From: Nocardioidaceae bacterium
Lineage (GTDB): Bacteria; Actinomycetota; Actinomycetes; Propionibacteriales; Nocardioidaceae
Length of the DNA: 35,822 nt
Assembly: GCA_013696015.1 (NCBI GenBank)
Contig: JACCZI010000151.1
Span: 1-35,822 of the forward strand
Direction: 5' to 3'
Positions 14,926 to 23,300 of the stretch are shown here, in pieces (the first letter of the stretch is position 1; each line of letters begins with the position of its first letter). Position numbers and translations under genes: made by a program. Below the pieces are notes generated by a model that saw nothing but the letters and a program-made list of their open reading frames with translations, searched no databases and was not told the origin of the DNA.

Positions 14926-16943
14926 ACCACCTCCTGCAGAGGATCCGGCAATGGATCCACGTGCAGCACGGTCAGCGAGGTGACCGCTCGGGTGAGGCAG
15001 ACGTAGAGGCGGCGCAACCCGATGACCTCCTCCGGCTCACCGGCCACGATCGCCGCCGGCTCACACACCACGACATGGTCGAACTCCAGGCCCTTGGCCA
15101 GCGTCGCCGGCACCAGGTCCACCCTCGCCGCGACGTCGTGGGGATCCCCGAGGACGACCGACTCGATCCCCGATGACCGCAGCCGCTCGTGATGCTCGTT
15201 CGCGTCGGCGTCGGGGACCACGAGTCCGATCGACCCCTCACGCTGCAGCAGTGCCCGAACGCACTGCGACGCGCTCAACCGGGTGTCCGCGACGTGCTGC
15301 ACCACAAGATCGCCGCGGGCCCGCCGGACCGATGTCGGCGGGTCCAGCCCGGGAGCGATCACCGGCAGCAGCGCGGCGGCAAACGCCAGCACGTCGGCCG
15401 GCACCCGGAAACCCTGCGTCAGCTCGGCCACCGGGGCACTGGGCTTGCCGAGGTGGCTCAAGGCCTGCGGCCAGGACTGGGCACCCCAAGGCGTGGTCGC
15501 CTGTGCGAGGTCACCGAGCACGGTGAGGGATCCCGTCGTGCAACGCCTCCCGACGGCGCGCAGCATCATCGCGGAGAGGTCTTGGGCCTCGTCCAGCACG
15601 ACGTGTGCGGCACTGGGTGTGCGCTCGACCACATCGGCGGCCTCGTCGATGAGCACCGCATCTCCGATGCTCCAGCGAATGCTGCGGGGCGAGCCGGGTG
15701 GCCGCGGCCAGCGCAGCAGCTCCTGTTCGGTCGTGGTCAGCACCCCTTCCGCGGCTGCTGCGAGCAGCACCGGGTCCGACAGCAGCCGGAACACCACCCG
15801 GAGTGGGTCTGTCTTGGGCCAGACCGTCGCCACGTAGTCGCGGACCGGCCGACACCGCGCCACCGTGTCCTGCACCCGGTCGTCGGGCGAGTCGCCGGCA
15901 CTCTCCATCTTGACCAGCACGGCGTTGGCCAGGCGTTGCGCCAACATCGCGCGCCCCGCGCTGTACCGGACACCGCGGGTTCGCAGCTCGGCCACAATCT
16001 CCACCACCTCGTACGCCGGCACCCGCCAGCGTCGTACGCCTCGCGGCACGACCAGCGCCTCGGTGGGCGTCTGCAGCTGCTGCCAGACGGCACGCTGCAC
16101 CACGCGCGCCATGCGGATGTCGCCCTTGAGGCGGCCGACAACGGCGCTGTCGGCGTCACGGACAGGTGTGGTTGCGGTCAGCCCCTCGACGGTGAGCTGC
16201 CGAGCGTCGATCTCACCGAGGGCAGGCAGCACGTCGGCGATGTAACGCAGGAAGGAGTCGTTCGGACCGACGACCAGCACGCCCTGTCGGGTGAGCCGAT
16301 CTCGGTGGGCGTAGAGCAGATAGGCCGCCCGGTGGAGGCCCACAGCCGTCTTGCCGGTGCCAGGAGCGCCTTGCACGCACAGCGAGTCCGCAACGTCGGC
16401 GCGGACCAGCTCGTCCTGCTCGGGCTGGATGGTGGCGACGATGTCGCGCATCGGCCCGACCCGTGGCCGCTCGATCTCGGACTCGAGGATCGTGCTGGGC
16501 GTCGCGTCTCGGGCTCCGTCGACGGCGCCCAGGTGCTCGTCCTCGAGTGCCGTCAGGTCACCGTGCGAGAAGCCGAACCGGCGCCGAAGGCCGACGCCCA
16601 TCGGCTCGGCGCGGCTGGCGCGGTAGAACGGGCGCGACATCGTGGCCCGCCAGTCGATCACCATGGGGTCGCCGCGATCGTCGGTTACGTGGCGTCGACC
16701 GATGTGGAACCGCTCCGTGGTCGCGTCGTAGTCGAGCCGACCGAAGAACAGCGGCACGTCCGGGTCGTCCTCGAGCTCCCGCATCCGCCGCCACAGCGCC
16801 GCCTTGAGGTACTCCGTCGAGACGCTGTCACCACCGTGCGCTTCCAACCCGGCGACCTTGTCCCGCATCCGGGCGAGCTGGTGACGAGACTCGCGGAGGT
16901 GGGCACGCTCGGTGTCGAGCTGTGCTTCGCGAGCTGCGGGCAC
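14922..16943 (-). CDS. UvrD/Rep-family ATPase of the HelD type
   Basis: A 673-residue superfamily 1 helicase-like ATPase resembling HelD, which binds RNA polymerase and frees stalled or rifampicin-bound enzyme. An N-terminal coiled-coil (AAREAQLDTERAHLRESRHQ, about 3-45) matches HelD's secondary-channel arm. Walker A is GAPGTGKTAVGLHRAAYLL near 191, Walker B VVLDEAQDLSAMM near 448, and later motifs are LTQGFRVPADVLAF, LAKGLEFDHVVV and LYVCLTRAVTSL. The start was set at GTG 16943 because GGAGG lies 7 bases before it; an ATG at 17018 lacks such a site. I looked for a rifampicin-associated element upstream and found none. Confidence 0.88.
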   Translation of the reverse strand: MPAAREAQLDTERAHLRESRHQLARMRDKVAGLEAHGGDSVSTEYLKAALWRRMRELEDDPDVPLFFGRLDYDATTERFHIGRRHVTDDRGDPMVIDWRATMSRPFYRASRAEPMGVGLRRRFGFSHGDLTALEDEHLGAVDGARDATPSTILESEIERPRVGPMRDIVATIQPEQDELVRADVADSLCVQGAPGTGKTAVGLHRAAYLLYAHRDRLTRQGVLVVGPNDSFLRYIADVLPALGEIDARQLTVEGLTATTPVRDADSAVVGRLKGDIRMARVVQRAVWQQLQTPTEALVVPRGVRRWRVPAYEVVEIVAELRTRGVRYSAGRAMLAQRLANAVLVKMESAGDSPDDRVQDTVARCRPVRDYVATVWPKTDPLRVVFRLLSDPVLLAAAAEGVLTTTEQELLRWPRPPGSPRSIRWSIGDAVLIDEAADVVERTPSAAHVVLDEAQDLSAMMLRAVGRRCTTGSLTVLGDLAQATTPWGAQSWPQALSHLGKPSAPVAELTQGFRVPADVLAFAAALLPVIAPGLDPPTSVRRARGDLVVQHVADTRLSASQCVRALLQREGSIGLVVPDADANEHHERLRSSGIESVVLGDPHDVAARVDLVPATLAKGLEFDHVVVCEPAAIVAGEPEEVIGLRRLYVCLTRAVTSLTVLHVDPLPDPLQEVV

Positions 16944-17199
16944 GCGTGGACCTCCGCTGCAGCGGTTCGAGGAGGAGGGGGCCACGAGACTGTACGCGTC
17001 GCTGGCCCAGTTTGTCACCGGTTAGCCGCCTCGTGGGCCTAGCCGCCACCGGATGCGGTTCGGCCATGGATTCTTGTATTGGGGCGTCCTCTCTCTAAGG
17101 ATCGAATGTGGCAAGACACATGCGCCTGCGCGACCAGACATGTCAATCCTCGCCTGACGACCACCTCCGAGAAGTCAGGTGTGCAAAGAGCCCCGCACG
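16944..17199. other. Intergenic region between the XPB end and the HelD start
   Basis: About 256 bases without a gene, which must hold the promoter of the HelD-HD pair and the 3' end of the XPB transcript. I see two weak inverted repeats, ATGTG-N6-CACAT near 17106-17121 and CCTGAC-N15-GTCAGG near 17150-17176. The latter could be part of a terminator-like fold but has no T-run. No convincing -35/-10 pair stands out. Confidence 0.4.
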
Positions 17200-18834
17200 T
17201 CAGAGGTCGGTGGCGTCGACAATGGAGTAGGCGTAGCCCTGCTCAGCGAGGAATCGCTGCCGGTGCTGGGCGAAGTCTGCGTCCACCGTGTCGCGCGACA
17301 CGACGGTGTAGAACCGAGCCGGGCGGCCGTCACGCTTCGGACGCAGCAGCCGTCCGAGCCGTTGCGCCTCCTCCTGCCGGGATCCGAAGGCGCCGGAGAC
17401 CTGGATCGCCACGCTGGCTTCTGGCAGGTCGATGGAGAAGTTCGCAACCTTGCTGACGACGAGGCGCGGGATGGCTCCCTTCCGGAACTCCGCGAACAGT
17501 CGTTGCCGCTCCCGGACGGTCGTCTCGCCCTTGATCAGGGGCGAGTCGAGGCACTCGGCCAGCTCGTCGAGCTGGTCCAGGTACTGCCCGATGACCAGGG
17601 TCGGCTCGTCGGCGTGGCGGGCGACGAGCCGCTCGACCACGCGTGACTTCGCGTCGCTCGAAGATGCCAGCCGGTAGCGGTCGGCAGGCTCGGCCGTTGC
17701 GTACGCGAGCCGTTCGGAGCTGCTCAGCGTCACGCGGACCTCCACGCACTCGGCAGGGGCGATCCAGCCCTGCGCCTCGATGTCCTTCCACGGTGCGTCG
17801 AACCGCTTGGGTCCGATCAGGCTGAAGACGTCGCCCTCGCGGCCGTCCTCGCGTACTAATGTGGCCGTGAGTCCGATCCGACGGCGGGCCTGCAGGTCGG
17901 CGGTCATCCGGAAGATCGGTGCCGGCAGGAGGTGCACCTCGTCGTAGATGACCAGTCCCCAGTCACGCGCATCCAACAGCTCGAGGTGGGTGTAGACGCC
18001 CCTGCGCCGTGTGGTCATTACCTGGTAGGTCGCCACGGTGACAGGGCGGACCTCCTTGCGGGCACCGGAGTATTCACCGATCTCGTCGTCGGTCAGCGAC
18101 GTCCGGGCCAACAGCTCGTCCCGCCACTGGCGAGCGGCGACGGTGTTGGTGACCAGGATCAGTGTGGTCGAACGCGCGCGGGCCATCGCGGCCACACCGA
18201 CCAGCGTCTTGCCCGCCCCACAGGGCAGCACGACCACACCGGACCCGCCGTGCCAGAAGGACTCCGCCGCCTGTCGCTGGTACGGGCGCAGGGACCAGCC
18301 CTCCTCGCGCAGGTCGATCGGGTGTTGCTCGCCGTCCACATACCCGGCGAGGTCCTCGGCGGGCCAGCCGAGCTTGAGCAGCGCCTGCTTGAGATGTCCC
18401 CGCTCCGACGGGTGGACAGCGACGGTGTCGTCGTCGATGCGTGTGCCCAACAGCGGCGTGATGCGCTTGGCCCGCAGCACCTCCTCGAGCACCGCCCGGT
18501 CGGTGCTGATCAGCACCAGGTGGTGCTCAGGGTCTCGCTCGAGTCGCAGCCGCCCGTAGCGCGCCATCGTCTCGGCAACGTCGACCAGCAACGCGTGCGG
18601 CACGCTGAAGCGGGAGTACTCCATCAGGGTGTCGACTACCTGTTCGGCGTCATGACCGGCGGCCCGCGCGTTCCACAGTCCGAGGGGGGTCAGTCGGTAG
18701 GTGTGGACGTGCTCGGGCGAACGTTCGAGCTCGGCGAACGGCGCTATCGCGCGGCGGCAGGCATCGGCGCCCGAGTGTCCCACCTCCAGCAGCAGCGTCT
18801 TGTCCGACTGGACGATCAGCGGTCCGTCGTTCAC
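17200..18834 (-). CDS. XPB/ERCC3-type DNA repair helicase
   Basis: A 544-residue superfamily 2 DNA helicase/translocase like mycobacterial ercC3 (Rv0861c). The first ~185 residues form the XPB N-terminal domain (opening MNDGPLIVQSDKTLLLEVGH). The motor begins LRPYQRQAAESFW, with Walker A LPCGAGKTLVG near 205, the DEVH box IYDEVHLLPA near 296, and motif III LTATLVREDGREG. Late motifs are VVSKVANFSIDLPEA and SRQEEAQRLGRLLRPK. GTG 18834 overlaps the stop of the CGNR gene (GTGA), so it is probably co-expressed with that zinc-ribbon protein. Its presumed partner, the Rv0862c-like protein, lies 2.4 kb away beyond an antiporter. Confidence 0.95.
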   Translation of the reverse strand: MNDGPLIVQSDKTLLLEVGHSGADACRRAIAPFAELERSPEHVHTYRLTPLGLWNARAAGHDAEQVVDTLMEYSRFSVPHALLVDVAETMARYGRLRLERDPEHHLVLISTDRAVLEEVLRAKRITPLLGTRIDDDTVAVHPSERGHLKQALLKLGWPAEDLAGYVDGEQHPIDLREEGWSLRPYQRQAAESFWHGGSGVVVLPCGAGKTLVGVAAMARARSTTLILVTNTVAARQWRDELLARTSLTDDEIGEYSGARKEVRPVTVATYQVMTTRRRGVYTHLELLDARDWGLVIYDEVHLLPAPIFRMTADLQARRRIGLTATLVREDGREGDVFSLIGPKRFDAPWKDIEAQGWIAPAECVEVRVTLSSSERLAYATAEPADRYRLASSSDAKSRVVERLVARHADEPTLVIGQYLDQLDELAECLDSPLIKGETTVRERQRLFAEFRKGAIPRLVVSKVANFSIDLPEASVAIQVSGAFGSRQEEAQRLGRLLRPKRDGRPARFYTVVSRDTVDADFAQHRQRFLAEQGYAYSIVDATDL

Positions 18835-19379
18835 GCGGTGCGTCCGGCGGCCGCACCGGCCTCGGCCCGGCGGCGCGCCCGGTAGGCCGCGACGTTTGCC
18901 CGCGAGGAACAGCGATCGGAGCAGTACCGGCGGGACCGGTTGGGAGAAGTGTCGACGAAGACGTCAGTGCATCCGGTGGTGGCGGAGCAGACGCCGAGGC
19001 GCGTCGGGCTGAGATCGCATACCAGGGTGGCCAGCCCGAGCAGTGACTCGGCGATGAGCAGCTCGGCGACGGAGGAGGACCTGTTGCTCACGTGCAGGTG
19101 CCAGGTCTGGGCGTCGTGACCCGCGATGTAGGGGGTGATCGGGTGCCGGTCGAGCAGGGCGTTCAGTCGCGACACCACCTCGAGTTCGTCGCTCTGAGAC
19201 GATGCCTCGAAGATCGGACGGAGGTCGCGCTGCATCCGCCGCAGTGCGATGGCGTCCCTGTCCGCGAGCTGCGGTATCAGCCACTCGCGGTCAGCCAAGA
19301 ACTCGTGGAGGTCGTCGCCGTCGTTCAGCGGTGCGTTGACGAGCATCGCGGCTCGTTCGGCGTAACGCACAAAGTCCAC
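18831..19379 (-). CDS. CGNR/ABATE-type zinc-finger protein
   Basis: A 182-residue protein: an N-terminal stress-sensing-like region (ABATE type; DFVRYAERAAMLVNAP, LNALLDRHPITPYIAG) and a C-terminal CGNR zinc finger with LGVCSATTGCTDVFVDTS and RRYCSDRCSSRANVAAYRAR. The canonical C-G-N-R is replaced by C-S-S-R here. These proteins are taken as transcription regulators, possibly auto-regulating this CGNR-XPB operon. The start is GTG 19379: there is no ribosome site, but TAAGAT sits 6 bases upstream, which suggests a leaderless mRNA. The coupling to XPB points to a DNA damage link, by inference. Confidence 0.85.
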   Translation of the reverse strand: MDFVRYAERAAMLVNAPLNDGDDLHEFLADREWLIPQLADRDAIALRRMQRDLRPIFEASSQSDELEVVSRLNALLDRHPITPYIAGHDAQTWHLHVSNRSSSVAELLIAESLLGLATLVCDLSPTRLGVCSATTGCTDVFVDTSPNRSRRYCSDRCSSRANVAAYRARRRAEAGAAAGRTA

Positions 19380-19385
19380 TTGAAG

Positions 19386-19391
19386 ATCTTA
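19386..19391 (-). promoter_or_regulatory. Candidate -10 box of a leaderless CGNR-XPB transcript
   Basis: TAAGAT read on the minus strand is 6 bases before the GTG at 19379. A TANNNT box at this distance with no ribosome site is the actinobacterial leaderless pattern. The -35 region is weak. Confidence 0.5.
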
Positions 19392-19527
19392 CGAGCCCCT
19401 CGTGACCTGTAATAGGTAAGAGCAGCTCATGTGCCTTACGTCACATCGGTTAGCGGTAACAGATCGATCCGCACGCCCGTTACACAACACAGTCGGTCAC
19501 AAGGACCGCAACCATGAGGAGGAAGAC

Positions 19528-19698
19528 ATGCCTACCGCCTACGAGTCTGTGGCGCGTGAGATTGGCGTGTCCCGGCGAGCCGAGGCGGATGAGGCTGCTC
19601 TTTCCGCGGCGGTTCGACTGGGGGCACGTGAGCGCCGGCTGCAGCGCCGGCTGGAGCGGGTGAACGGGCGCCTCGCCGCCCGTGCCTTCTCGCGCTGA
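19528..19698 (+). CDS. Small basic helical protein of unknown function
   Basis: A 56-residue protein, MPTAYESVAREIGVSRRA onward, ending GRLAARAFSR. It is rich in Ala, Arg and Glu, with a long predicted helix (EAALSAAVRLGARERRLQRR) and no Cys, signal or membrane segment. AGGAGGAAGAC directly before the ATG is the strongest ribosome site in this region, which argues for real and high translation. It is divergent from the CGNR gene and ends 2 bases from the convergent antiporter. I do not recognise it; nucleic-acid binding is only a thought from its charge. Confidence 0.7.
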   Translation: MPTAYESVAREIGVSRRAEADEAALSAAVRLGARERRLQRRLERVNGRLAARAFSR

Positions 19699-19700
19699 TC

Positions 19701-21209
19701 TCACCGGTCATCGGGCTGGTTGCCGCGTAGCTTGAACGCGGCAACCAGCCGGTCTCGCATGTCCTGACTGGCCAACACGAGTACCTCGTCGCCCGCGAGC
19801 AGCTGAGTGTCACCCCGGACACGCAACAGTTGCGCTTGCCGGAACACGAAGCTGACCCATACGTCGTCGGAGAGGTCGGCCACGTCGGCGATCGGCGCTC
19901 CGTCGGCCGGTGAGCCGGCCTCGACCGTGAAACGGTGAACGCTGTCCGGCTCGTCGCGCACCCGCACGCTGAGATCCCACGGCTCCGGCTCGGTGATACG
20001 CATCGGAATACGCAGTAGCCGCGCGGCGGCGGTGATGCTGCTGCCCTGCACCAACACCGAGAACACCACGGCCACCACGACGACGCCGTACCAGCGCTCA
20101 CCGTCTGGTATCTGACCCAGCAAAAAGCTCCCGAGCAGCAGCGGAACCGCTCCCTTCAGTCCCGCCCACAGCACGAACCCGCGTTCTCGGCTGGAGAGGT
20201 CGAAGGGCAGCAGACACACGCCGATGAGGACTGGGCGCACGACGAAGGCGAGTGTCGCTCCGATGAGCAGGCCCGGTGCCCACACGTCGGTGCGGCTGAG
20301 GGTGGCGAGGTCGATGGTCAACCCGAGGGCCAAGAAGGCCACGATCTCTCCGAGACTTGCCAGGGCGGAGTGGAAGCGCTCGATCTCACCTTTGTACGGC
20401 GCTCGGGCGTCGCCGAGCAGCAGCCCGGCGACGAACACGGCCAGGAAGCCCGAGCCGGACAGGACGGTCGCCGCGCCGAAGACGACCAGACCTCCCGAAA
20501 GCGTACGCAGCGGATACAGTCCTTCGCTGGGCAGTGCGACGCGTCGCATGAATGCGAGCAGTGCCCGTCCGCCGAGCAGTCCGACAGCGCCTCCGACCGC
20601 CATCTGCAGAGCGAAGTCGCCGGCAACGCCGGACAGTGCGCCGGCGCTCACGCCACCAGCGCTGAGCAGCCCCACCATGAGCGCGATCCCGACAGGGTCG
20701 TTCACGCCAGACTCGCCCTCGAGGATGGTGCCGCTGCGACCGGCCGGCTCGCGTTGACCGAGCACCGAGAAGACCACTGCCGGATCGGTGGGTGCAATGG
20801 CGGTGCCGACGAGCAGTGCGACCCACCAGTCCAAGCCGAGGGCGACGTGGGCCAGCACGGCGAGGGCCAGCGTCGTGAGGAACGTCCCGACGACGCCGAC
20901 GGCGACCACCGGTCCCAACGCGCTCCGCATCCGCGGCCAGCCGATGCGCATGCCGCCGTCGAAGAGGATCACCGCAAGGGCAACGGTCACGAGGCGCTCG
21001 ATCGAGCGGTGGGGCACATCGTCCAGCGCGGAGATTAGGTGTGCGCCGAGCGCGGCGGCGACCAGGAACAGGAGAGGGGTCGGCACCCTCACGCGTTCGC
21101 TGAGCCGGTTGGAGAGGACCGCCAGCAAGCCGATCGCGGCGGCGAGAAGGACGAGACCACCGAACGTGGGCAGATCGCTCGTCGACAGGTCGGGTCCGGC
21201 CGATGGCAT
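19701..21209 (-). CDS. Cation/proton antiporter, CPA1 family with TrkA-C-like domain
   Basis: A 502-residue membrane antiporter of the NhaP2/CvrA (potassium/proton antiporter) type. About 12 hydrophobic segments span residues 15-390. The ion-binding region is visible as VGTAIAPTDPAVVFSVLG and LEGESGVNDPVGIALMVG, with the essential Asp in GVNDP. The C-terminal ~110 residues form a soluble RCK_C/TrkA-C-like regulatory domain (TVEAGSPADGAPIADVADLS, GDTQLLAGDEVLVLA), which in this family senses nucleotides or ligands. It probably exports K+ or Na+ in exchange for protons. TAGCGT 6 bases before ATG 21209 and the lack of a ribosome site suggest a leaderless start. Confidence 0.9.
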   Translation of the reverse strand: MPSAGPDLSTSDLPTFGGLVLLAAAIGLLAVLSNRLSERVRVPTPLLFLVAAALGAHLISALDDVPHRSIERLVTVALAVILFDGGMRIGWPRMRSALGPVVAVGVVGTFLTTLALAVLAHVALGLDWWVALLVGTAIAPTDPAVVFSVLGQREPAGRSGTILEGESGVNDPVGIALMVGLLSAGGVSAGALSGVAGDFALQMAVGGAVGLLGGRALLAFMRRVALPSEGLYPLRTLSGGLVVFGAATVLSGSGFLAVFVAGLLLGDARAPYKGEIERFHSALASLGEIVAFLALGLTIDLATLSRTDVWAPGLLIGATLAFVVRPVLIGVCLLPFDLSSRERGFVLWAGLKGAVPLLLGSFLLGQIPDGERWYGVVVVAVVFSVLVQGSSITAAARLLRIPMRITEPEPWDLSVRVRDEPDSVHRFTVEAGSPADGAPIADVADLSDDVWVSFVFRQAQLLRVRGDTQLLAGDEVLVLASQDMRDRLVAAFKLRGNQPDDR

Positions 21210-21215
21210 CCCGCA

Positions 21216-21221
21216 ACGCTA
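21216..21221 (-). promoter_or_regulatory. Candidate -10 box of a leaderless antiporter transcript
   Basis: TAGCGT on the minus strand lies 6 bases before ATG 21209, the same spacing as at the CGNR gene, with no purine-rich ribosome site in between. Confidence 0.4.
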
Positions 21222-21254
21222 CCGGTGATGTTGTCTGCAGCGCATGGCTGAGCC

Positions 21255-23258
21255 TTAGGTGTCGGGAGGCCCCAAGGCCATCAGCGGTGCGACGGACCGG
21301 ATGCGGTGCAGCGCAAAACTTCGAGTGCGGTCGGAGCGGTGGTCGTGCCCGGTCAACCAGCCTGCGTCGACGGTCAGGGGATCGACAACTCGCTCGCTGA
21401 GCGTCCCGGCCCGGTCCACGTACGAGAGCCACACGCTGGTCGCGTTCTGCGCCGCCTCTCGCAGCACCGCCAACGTGTCGAGCGCCGTGGCCCGGCCGGT
21501 CCTCGGCCCGGGTCGGAGTGCTGCCGCCTCGTCGCCGGCCCGCACGGCCGCAACCACCGACCTTGCCTCCTCCGCCGTAAGAGACAACCGTGGCGGTTGC
21601 GGGAGTCCTCCCGACGCGCGGACAAGACGGCGAGGCGGTGACGTCCGGTGCGGCGACCCGTCCGGCACCTCTGCGACGGGAGAGTGGCCGCGATCGCGAA
21701 GTCGCTCCAGCACCACATCCGACGTAGCGCGCGCCACGAGCACGGTGGGGGCGACGCGCTGCAGCTGCAGGCCGGCCAGGGCGCGATCGGCAACAAGGGC
21801 GTCGATCTCGGCGACGTCGTCGCTGCGCAGGTAAACCCGGGTACTCCCCACGCGTAGCCGCCCGTGCCGCCTGGCCACGTCGTCGACGAGGTAGGTCAGC
21901 GGCTGCGGCACCGGTGTCGACGAGTGAGCCGCAAGAAAAGCGTGCACCTGGTCGGCCGGCCAGCCGGCGTCGAAGGCGCGGCGCAGCGAGCTCGCCGAGA
22001 AGCGGTAGACGGTGGCGCCGCCACGGGACTCCACGTCGGCCAGCAACGCCAGCGCCAGCGCCAGGTCGCGTTGCAGCGGCCCGGGCGCCACCGCCGTCAG
22101 GTCGGCCTGCAGCAGGACGGTGGCGACCGGACGCGGCAACAATGGCTCGAGTGCGGGGGCCGGGTCGCGCCCGAGCAGCAGGTCAGCGCCGGCCGTTGCC
22201 ATGACTCCGAGTCCGGTGACGCCGAGCCACCGGGCTTCAGTGAGCGTACGTCGCACCAGGGGGTCCCGCAGCGGTGTCCGCCGGGGCCGGTGCCAGGCCA
22301 CCCACGCCACGACCGCATCTTCGGCCAACCGTTGCGGTCGGGCGGATGCAAGCGCCCGCATGGTCAGGGCGCGAACGGCGCCTGCCGATGGGTTCTCGAG
22401 GCCAGGCGCCAGGGCGTTGGTGGGCCGACCGCGTTCGTCGCGCTCGGCCACGAGGGACATGGCACGGGCACTGCTCAGCCACCTTCCGGCCAGCTCCGCC
22501 CAGCGGTCGGCGACCGACCGGTCGGGCCAGCCGTGCGCCGCGGCGCTCGGGAGCCACACGTCGTCGCGGACGTCGCCGGCACGAGCGACCAGTCTAGTGA
22601 CGGCAGTGAGCTCGACGAGGAAGCCGGCCTGCTCCTCAGACACGTCGAGCCTGGCCCCGACTGCCCGGACGTCGCGGACGCCGACGCCCCCGCTCCGCAG
22701 CACGGCCGGTGGCTCGAGCGCCCAGGCATCGAGCACGGTCTCGACCTGGCGGACGACCTCGAACGCCGCGCCAGCGGCTGCGGCGTCCACCGCGGCGAGC
22801 TCGGCTCGCGGACCGGCCAGCGCCGGGACCTGCATCGAGTGCCCGACACTCTCACCGGAGTCGAGGGGACCCAGCACCTGGTGCACCGCTCGCGTCACGC
22901 GCAGGGATGAGCTCGGTCCCCACACGAGCGCCAGCTGCCCCAACGCGGTCACGGCGCGAGCAACGGCGTCCGGCTCGGCGGCGACGTCGTCCTGCACCAC
23001 CTCGATGGTGACGGGGTGGTCGCGACCCGTCATTGCAGAGAGCACCGCCAGGTGCAGGCAGTCCAGTGAGTCAACGACCCGGCGCACGGAAGCAGGGTCA
23101 CCTACCCGTGACGCCAGCTGGGTCATGTCCACCGGGATGGGGCGCGCCAGGTCTGGCCGGGCGATCAGCAGAGCACCCAGCGAGTCGTCGTCGCGGTCGC
23201 GCAGCGCAGCGGCGAGCGTTCGCGGTCCGGTACGCGATGCGGCGTCACCTTGAATCAT
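21255..23258 (-). CDS. Helicase-associated/WYL-like protein (Rv0862c-like)
   Basis: A 667-residue actinobacterial protein of the 'helicase-associated domain' (Helicase_C_3/XPB N-terminal-like) family; in mycobacteria its gene adjoins ercC3. The N-terminus (LAAALRDRDDDSLGALLIARPDLA, with QLASRVGDPASVRRVVDSLD) is typical. A winged-helix-like middle is followed by PVATVLLQADLTAVAPGP and YRFSASSLRRAFDAGW. The last ~90 residues (TALDTLAVLREAAQNATSVW, WLTGHDHRSDRTRSFALHRI) resemble a WYL ligand-sensing domain. It has no ATPase motif, so it is likely an adaptor or regulator of the XPB helicase. ATG 23258 was chosen; GTG 23267 is an alternative. It is divergent from the ABC operon. Confidence 0.85.
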   Translation of the reverse strand: MIQGDAASRTGPRTLAAALRDRDDDSLGALLIARPDLARPIPVDMTQLASRVGDPASVRRVVDSLDCLHLAVLSAMTGRDHPVTIEVVQDDVAAEPDAVARAVTALGQLALVWGPSSSLRVTRAVHQVLGPLDSGESVGHSMQVPALAGPRAELAAVDAAAAGAAFEVVRQVETVLDAWALEPPAVLRSGGVGVRDVRAVGARLDVSEEQAGFLVELTAVTRLVARAGDVRDDVWLPSAAAHGWPDRSVADRWAELAGRWLSSARAMSLVAERDERGRPTNALAPGLENPSAGAVRALTMRALASARPQRLAEDAVVAWVAWHRPRRTPLRDPLVRRTLTEARWLGVTGLGVMATAGADLLLGRDPAPALEPLLPRPVATVLLQADLTAVAPGPLQRDLALALALLADVESRGGATVYRFSASSLRRAFDAGWPADQVHAFLAAHSSTPVPQPLTYLVDDVARRHGRLRVGSTRVYLRSDDVAEIDALVADRALAGLQLQRVAPTVLVARATSDVVLERLRDRGHSPVAEVPDGSPHRTSPPRRLVRASGGLPQPPRLSLTAEEARSVVAAVRAGDEAAALRPGPRTGRATALDTLAVLREAAQNATSVWLSYVDRAGTLSERVVDPLTVDAGWLTGHDHRSDRTRSFALHRIRSVAPLMALGPPDT

Positions 23259-23300
23259 CACCGCCACGGTAATCTGCGTCGCGAATCGAGGGGGTCTGCG

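Noticed and set aside
15189..17042. 617-codon open frame on the plus strand across the HelD gene
   Set aside because: It mirrors the HelD coding frame; the protein has no motif, while the minus strand shows all helicase motifs.
16944..17199. Search for a rifampicin-associated element or tRNA upstream of HelD
   Set aside because: No GGGGCTTGC-type palindrome and no cloverleaf could be drawn; only two short weak inverted repeats.
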